Below, piece after piece: positions 28,137 to 29,620 of a stretch of 29,620 bases of DNA. The DNA comes from JBQTIQ01 sp052387955 (GTDB taxonomy: Bacteria; Actinomycetota; Acidimicrobiia; Acidimicrobiales; JACDCH01): positions 1-29,620 of the forward strand of contig JBQTIQ010000068.1 in NCBI GenBank assembly GCA_052387955.1, given 5' to 3'. The notes beneath the pieces are model-generated. The model made no database searches. It was not told the DNA's origin and saw nothing but the letters and a program-made list of their open reading frames with translations. The first letter of the stretch is position 1, and every line of letters begins with the position of its first letter. The translations under genes were made by a program, and so were the position numbers.

Positions 28137-28522
28137 CGGCACGGCGCGACGCTGTTCAGATGCTGGTGATCGACGCTGCCAACGTGATCGGGTCTCGGCC
28201 GACCGGCTGGTGGCGCGATCGGCCAGGCGCGGCACGACGCTTCACGGAACGAGTGCGGGCGACGGTGACCGCCGGACGGCTGGGCCCGCCCGTGATCCTC
28301 GTGCTCGAGGGTCGAGCCCGGGAGGGAGCCGATGAGGCGGACGTGGACGGCGTGGAGGTTGTGCACGCGCCCGGCGATGGCGACGACACGATCGCCGCCA
28401 TCGCCGAGACGAATCTCGAGGTGGTCGTGGTTACGGCCGACCGGGAACTGGCCGAGCGGGCCCGAGCGGTCAACGCCGAGGTCGTCGGGCCCAGCTGGCT
28501 GCTCGACCAGCTCGTGGACTGA
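28133..28522 (+). CDS. NYN/PIN-like domain protein
   Basis: The protein has 129 residues from the GTG overlapping the IclR stop (GTGA); an ATG at 28160 is the alternative. The MLVIDAANVIGSRPTGWWRDRPG segment resembles the first acidic motif of NYN/PIN-like metal-dependent nucleases. The later acidic motifs are GDGDDTIAAIA and VVVTADRELAERARAVNAEVVGPSWLL. Related short actinobacterial proteins are often labelled NTP pyrophosphohydrolase or left hypothetical. RNase activity is inferred only from the Asp pattern. Coupling to iclR suggests co-expression, with a hairpin just upstream of the start. Confidence 0.7.
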   Translation: MTARRDAVQMLVIDAANVIGSRPTGWWRDRPGAARRFTERVRATVTAGRLGPPVILVLEGRAREGADEADVDGVEVVHAPGDGDDTIAAIAETNLEVVVVTADRELAERARAVNAEVVGPSWLLDQLVD

Positions 28523-28588
28523 CCTGCAGGCCCAACGGGCGCCGCTCCGGTGGCAGGAAGCGGCGAAGTTCGCTCCCCGCCCGCGGGC

Positions 28589-28614
28589 TACCTGTCGTTA
28601 CCTGCCGGGTAGGT
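28589..28614 (+). promoter_or_regulatory. 10-bp-phased operator-like array upstream of the XRE regulator
   Basis: TACCTG occurs at 28589 and 28599, and the inverted half-site GTAGGT at 28609, all on a 10-base helical period. The second and third also form an imperfect dyad (ACCTGCC/GGGTAGGT). The array ends 22 bases before the TACCGT -10 box, so bound protein would sit over the -35 region. Autoregulation by the XRE protein is the simplest inference. Confidence 0.45.
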
Positions 28615-28636
28615 GCTGGGGCGCCACGATCTGCCG

Positions 28637-28642
28637 TACCGT
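28637..28642 (+). promoter_or_regulatory. -10 box TACCGT for the leaderless XRE gene
   Basis: TACCGT is followed by exactly 7 bases and the ATG at 28650. No ribosome site is visible before that ATG. Confidence 0.45.
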
Positions 28643-28649
28643 CGCGACG

Positions 28650-29519
28650 ATGACCGTCGTCATGATCCCGGGAGCGGGAGGCCTGCTCCGAGACTGGCGG
28701 CAGCGACGACGCCTCAGCCAGCAGGACCTGGCCTTGGCGGCGGAGGTCTCGGCCCGGCATCTCAGCTTCGTGGAGACGGGTCGATCGACTCCGAGCCGCG
28801 AGCTCATCCTGCACCTGGCCGCGCAGCTGGAGGTCCCCTTGCGCGACCGGAACGCGCTTCTCCTCGCCGCCGGCTACGCCCCCGTCTACCACGAGACCCC
28901 GTTCGACGCCGACGAGATGGCACCGGTCCGGGAGGCGCTCGACAAGATCGCCCGGGGCCACGAGCCCTTCCCGGCCGTGGTCGTCGATCGCCACTGGGAT
29001 CTCGTCACCCTCAACGACGCCGCCCTGGCGCTGCTCACCGCCGGCGTGGCGAGCGACCTGCTGGTCCCGCCGGTGAACGCGTTGCGGATCAGCCTTCACC
29101 CCGACGGGATCGCCAAGCGCATCGTCAACCTCACCCAGTGGAGCGGACACCTCCTGGCGCGGCTCGATCGCCAGATCGCCGTCACCGGTGCCCCCGGGCT
29201 CATCGGCCTGGCCGCCGAGCTCCGCTCCTATCCCGGGATCAGCGCCGATAGGTCGTTGACGGGCGTCGCCGACCGATTGTTCGTCCCCCTCGTGCTGAGC
29301 GACGGCGACCGCGAGCTGCAGTTGTTCAGCACCGTTGCCACCTTCGGCACCCCTCTCGACATCACGGTGGCGGAGCTGGCCATCGAGTCCTTCTTTCCCG
29401 CCGACGCGGCCACGGCTCACGTGCTCGCTACCGTTTCCGCCGGTCCGAGGCGAGGCCCGCACGAGAGAGGAGTCGCCATGGATATCGCCCGGGACGGTCG
29501 CAATGGCGCCGGCCGGTGA
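28650..29519 (+). CDS. XRE-family regulator with MmyB-like ligand-binding domain
   Basis: The protein has 289 residues from the ATG at 28650. The N-terminal helix-turn-helix spans about residues 10-65: LLRDWRQRRRLSQQDLALAAEVSARHLSFVETGRSTPSREL, typical of XRE/HipB-like domains. The C-terminal part has the MmyB-like ligand-binding signature: GYAPVYHETPFD, HEPFPAVVVDRHWDLVTLNDAALAL, the NALRISLHPDG block, and a late TVATFGTPLDITVAELAIESFFPAD. Members of this group often control nearby oxidoreductase or dehydrogenase genes, frequently on binding a small hydrophobic ligand. The stop overlaps the next gene's GTG as GTGA, so both should be co-expressed. The upstream array suggests autoregulation. 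Confidence 0.9.
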   Translation: MTVVMIPGAGGLLRDWRQRRRLSQQDLALAAEVSARHLSFVETGRSTPSRELILHLAAQLEVPLRDRNALLLAAGYAPVYHETPFDADEMAPVREALDKIARGHEPFPAVVVDRHWDLVTLNDAALALLTAGVASDLLVPPVNALRISLHPDGIAKRIVNLTQWSGHLLARLDRQIAVTGAPGLIGLAAELRSYPGISADRSLTGVADRLFVPLVLSDGDRELQLFSTVATFGTPLDITVAELAIESFFPADAATAHVLATVSAGPRRGPHERGVAMDIARDGRNGAGR

Positions 29520-29620
29520 GCCCGCCCCCACCCGCCCACACGGTCACGTCGATAATCACCCCCCAGGTGCGCGACGGGGCCACAGACGGCTACGAGCAGT
29601 GGGCCCACGACGTGATAGCC
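29516..29620 (+). CDS. Partial gene: probable antibiotic-biosynthesis-monooxygenase (ABM) fold protein
   Basis: A frame opens at the GTG overlapping the XRE stop (GTGA) and runs off the window after 35 codons. The visible N-terminus reads HTVTSIITPQVRDG then YEQWAHDVIA, which matches the first strand and helix of ABM-domain proteins, where V.V.....V.PG....YE.W is typical. If full length it would be a small ferredoxin-like dimeric barrel acting as a cofactor-independent oxygenase or a binding protein. Only the first strand and part of the first helix are seen, so the call is tentative. Coupling to the XRE gene makes it the likely regulatory target. Confidence 0.5.
   Translation, partial: MSPPPPAHTVTSIITPQVRDGATDGYEQWAHDVIA

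Noticed and set aside
25560..29620. Genomic island integrated at the ssrA 3' end
   Set aside because: ssrA is a common integration site, but there is no integrase, no duplicated ssrA end in the window and no marked base-composition shift. It remains possible only if an att copy lies beyond the window.
1..29620. CRISPR array, prophage or insertion sequence
   Set aside because: No evenly spaced direct repeats with unique spacers, no transposase or phage structural genes, and no terminal inverted repeats with target duplications were seen.

Overview
This is a high-GC, gene-dense chromosomal segment from an actinobacterium. The evidence is an F420-type deazaflavin oxidoreductase, a mycobacterial-style gene block (mec, cysM, murI, cyclic-nucleotide metallo-beta-lactamase, rph, rdgB), a tmRNA tag ending ALAA, frequent GTG starts, and TANNNT -10 boxes placed directly before start codons. 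The DNA-repair pair is AddAB-like rather than the AdnAB/RecBCD of mycobacteria, and several mycobacterial neighbours are missing. A lineage outside the Mycobacteriales, perhaps Acidimicrobiia, is my guess; no marker here proves it. I see no phage, transposase, integrase or CRISPR array.

Layout. Bases 1-4.2 kb hold small housekeeping and hypothetical genes: a secreted Gly-repeat protein, a DUF385 oxidoreductase, two small unknown proteins, an aldo/keto reductase, a DUF2237 protein, a GNAT acetyltransferase and a small charged protein. Bases 4.2-10.9 kb hold a translationally coupled helicase-nuclease pair (AddB-like then AddA-like, minus strand). Bases 10.9-11.8 kb hold a repeat-bearing spacer and a putative lipoprotein. 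Bases 11.8-13.1 kb carry clpP and a LuxR-type response regulator on the minus strand. Bases 13.3-16.7 kb carry an overlapping three-gene signalling operon (receiver-PP2C phosphatase, CHASE3/HAMP-like histidine kinase, single-domain receiver). A tRNA with a Leu UAG anticodon but a short variable loop follows at 16.7 kb.

Bases 16.8-18.2 kb encode a flavin disulfide oxidoreductase. Bases 18.4-21.3 kb are the overlapping murI / MBL / rph / rdgB operon. A winged-helix AlkZ-like gene on the opposite strand separates it from cysM and mec (22.6-24.1 kb). cysO, which lies between mec and cysM in M. tuberculosis, is absent. smpB and ssrA (trans-translation) lie at 24.5-25.6 kb. The last 4 kb carry an orphan toluene/alkene-type diiron monooxygenase alpha subunit, an IclR regulator coupled to a NYN/PIN-like protein, and an XRE/MmyB-type regulator overlapping the start of a probable antibiotic-biosynthesis-monooxygenase-fold gene that runs off the window.

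Non-coding signals of note are a dispersed intergenic repeat (three copies), a 51-bp direct repeat flanking one of them, a convergent-gene inverted repeat containing both stop codons, a 10-bp-phased operator-like array before the XRE gene, and a recurring leaderless promoter geometry. All calls come from reading motifs by eye; no database search was run.
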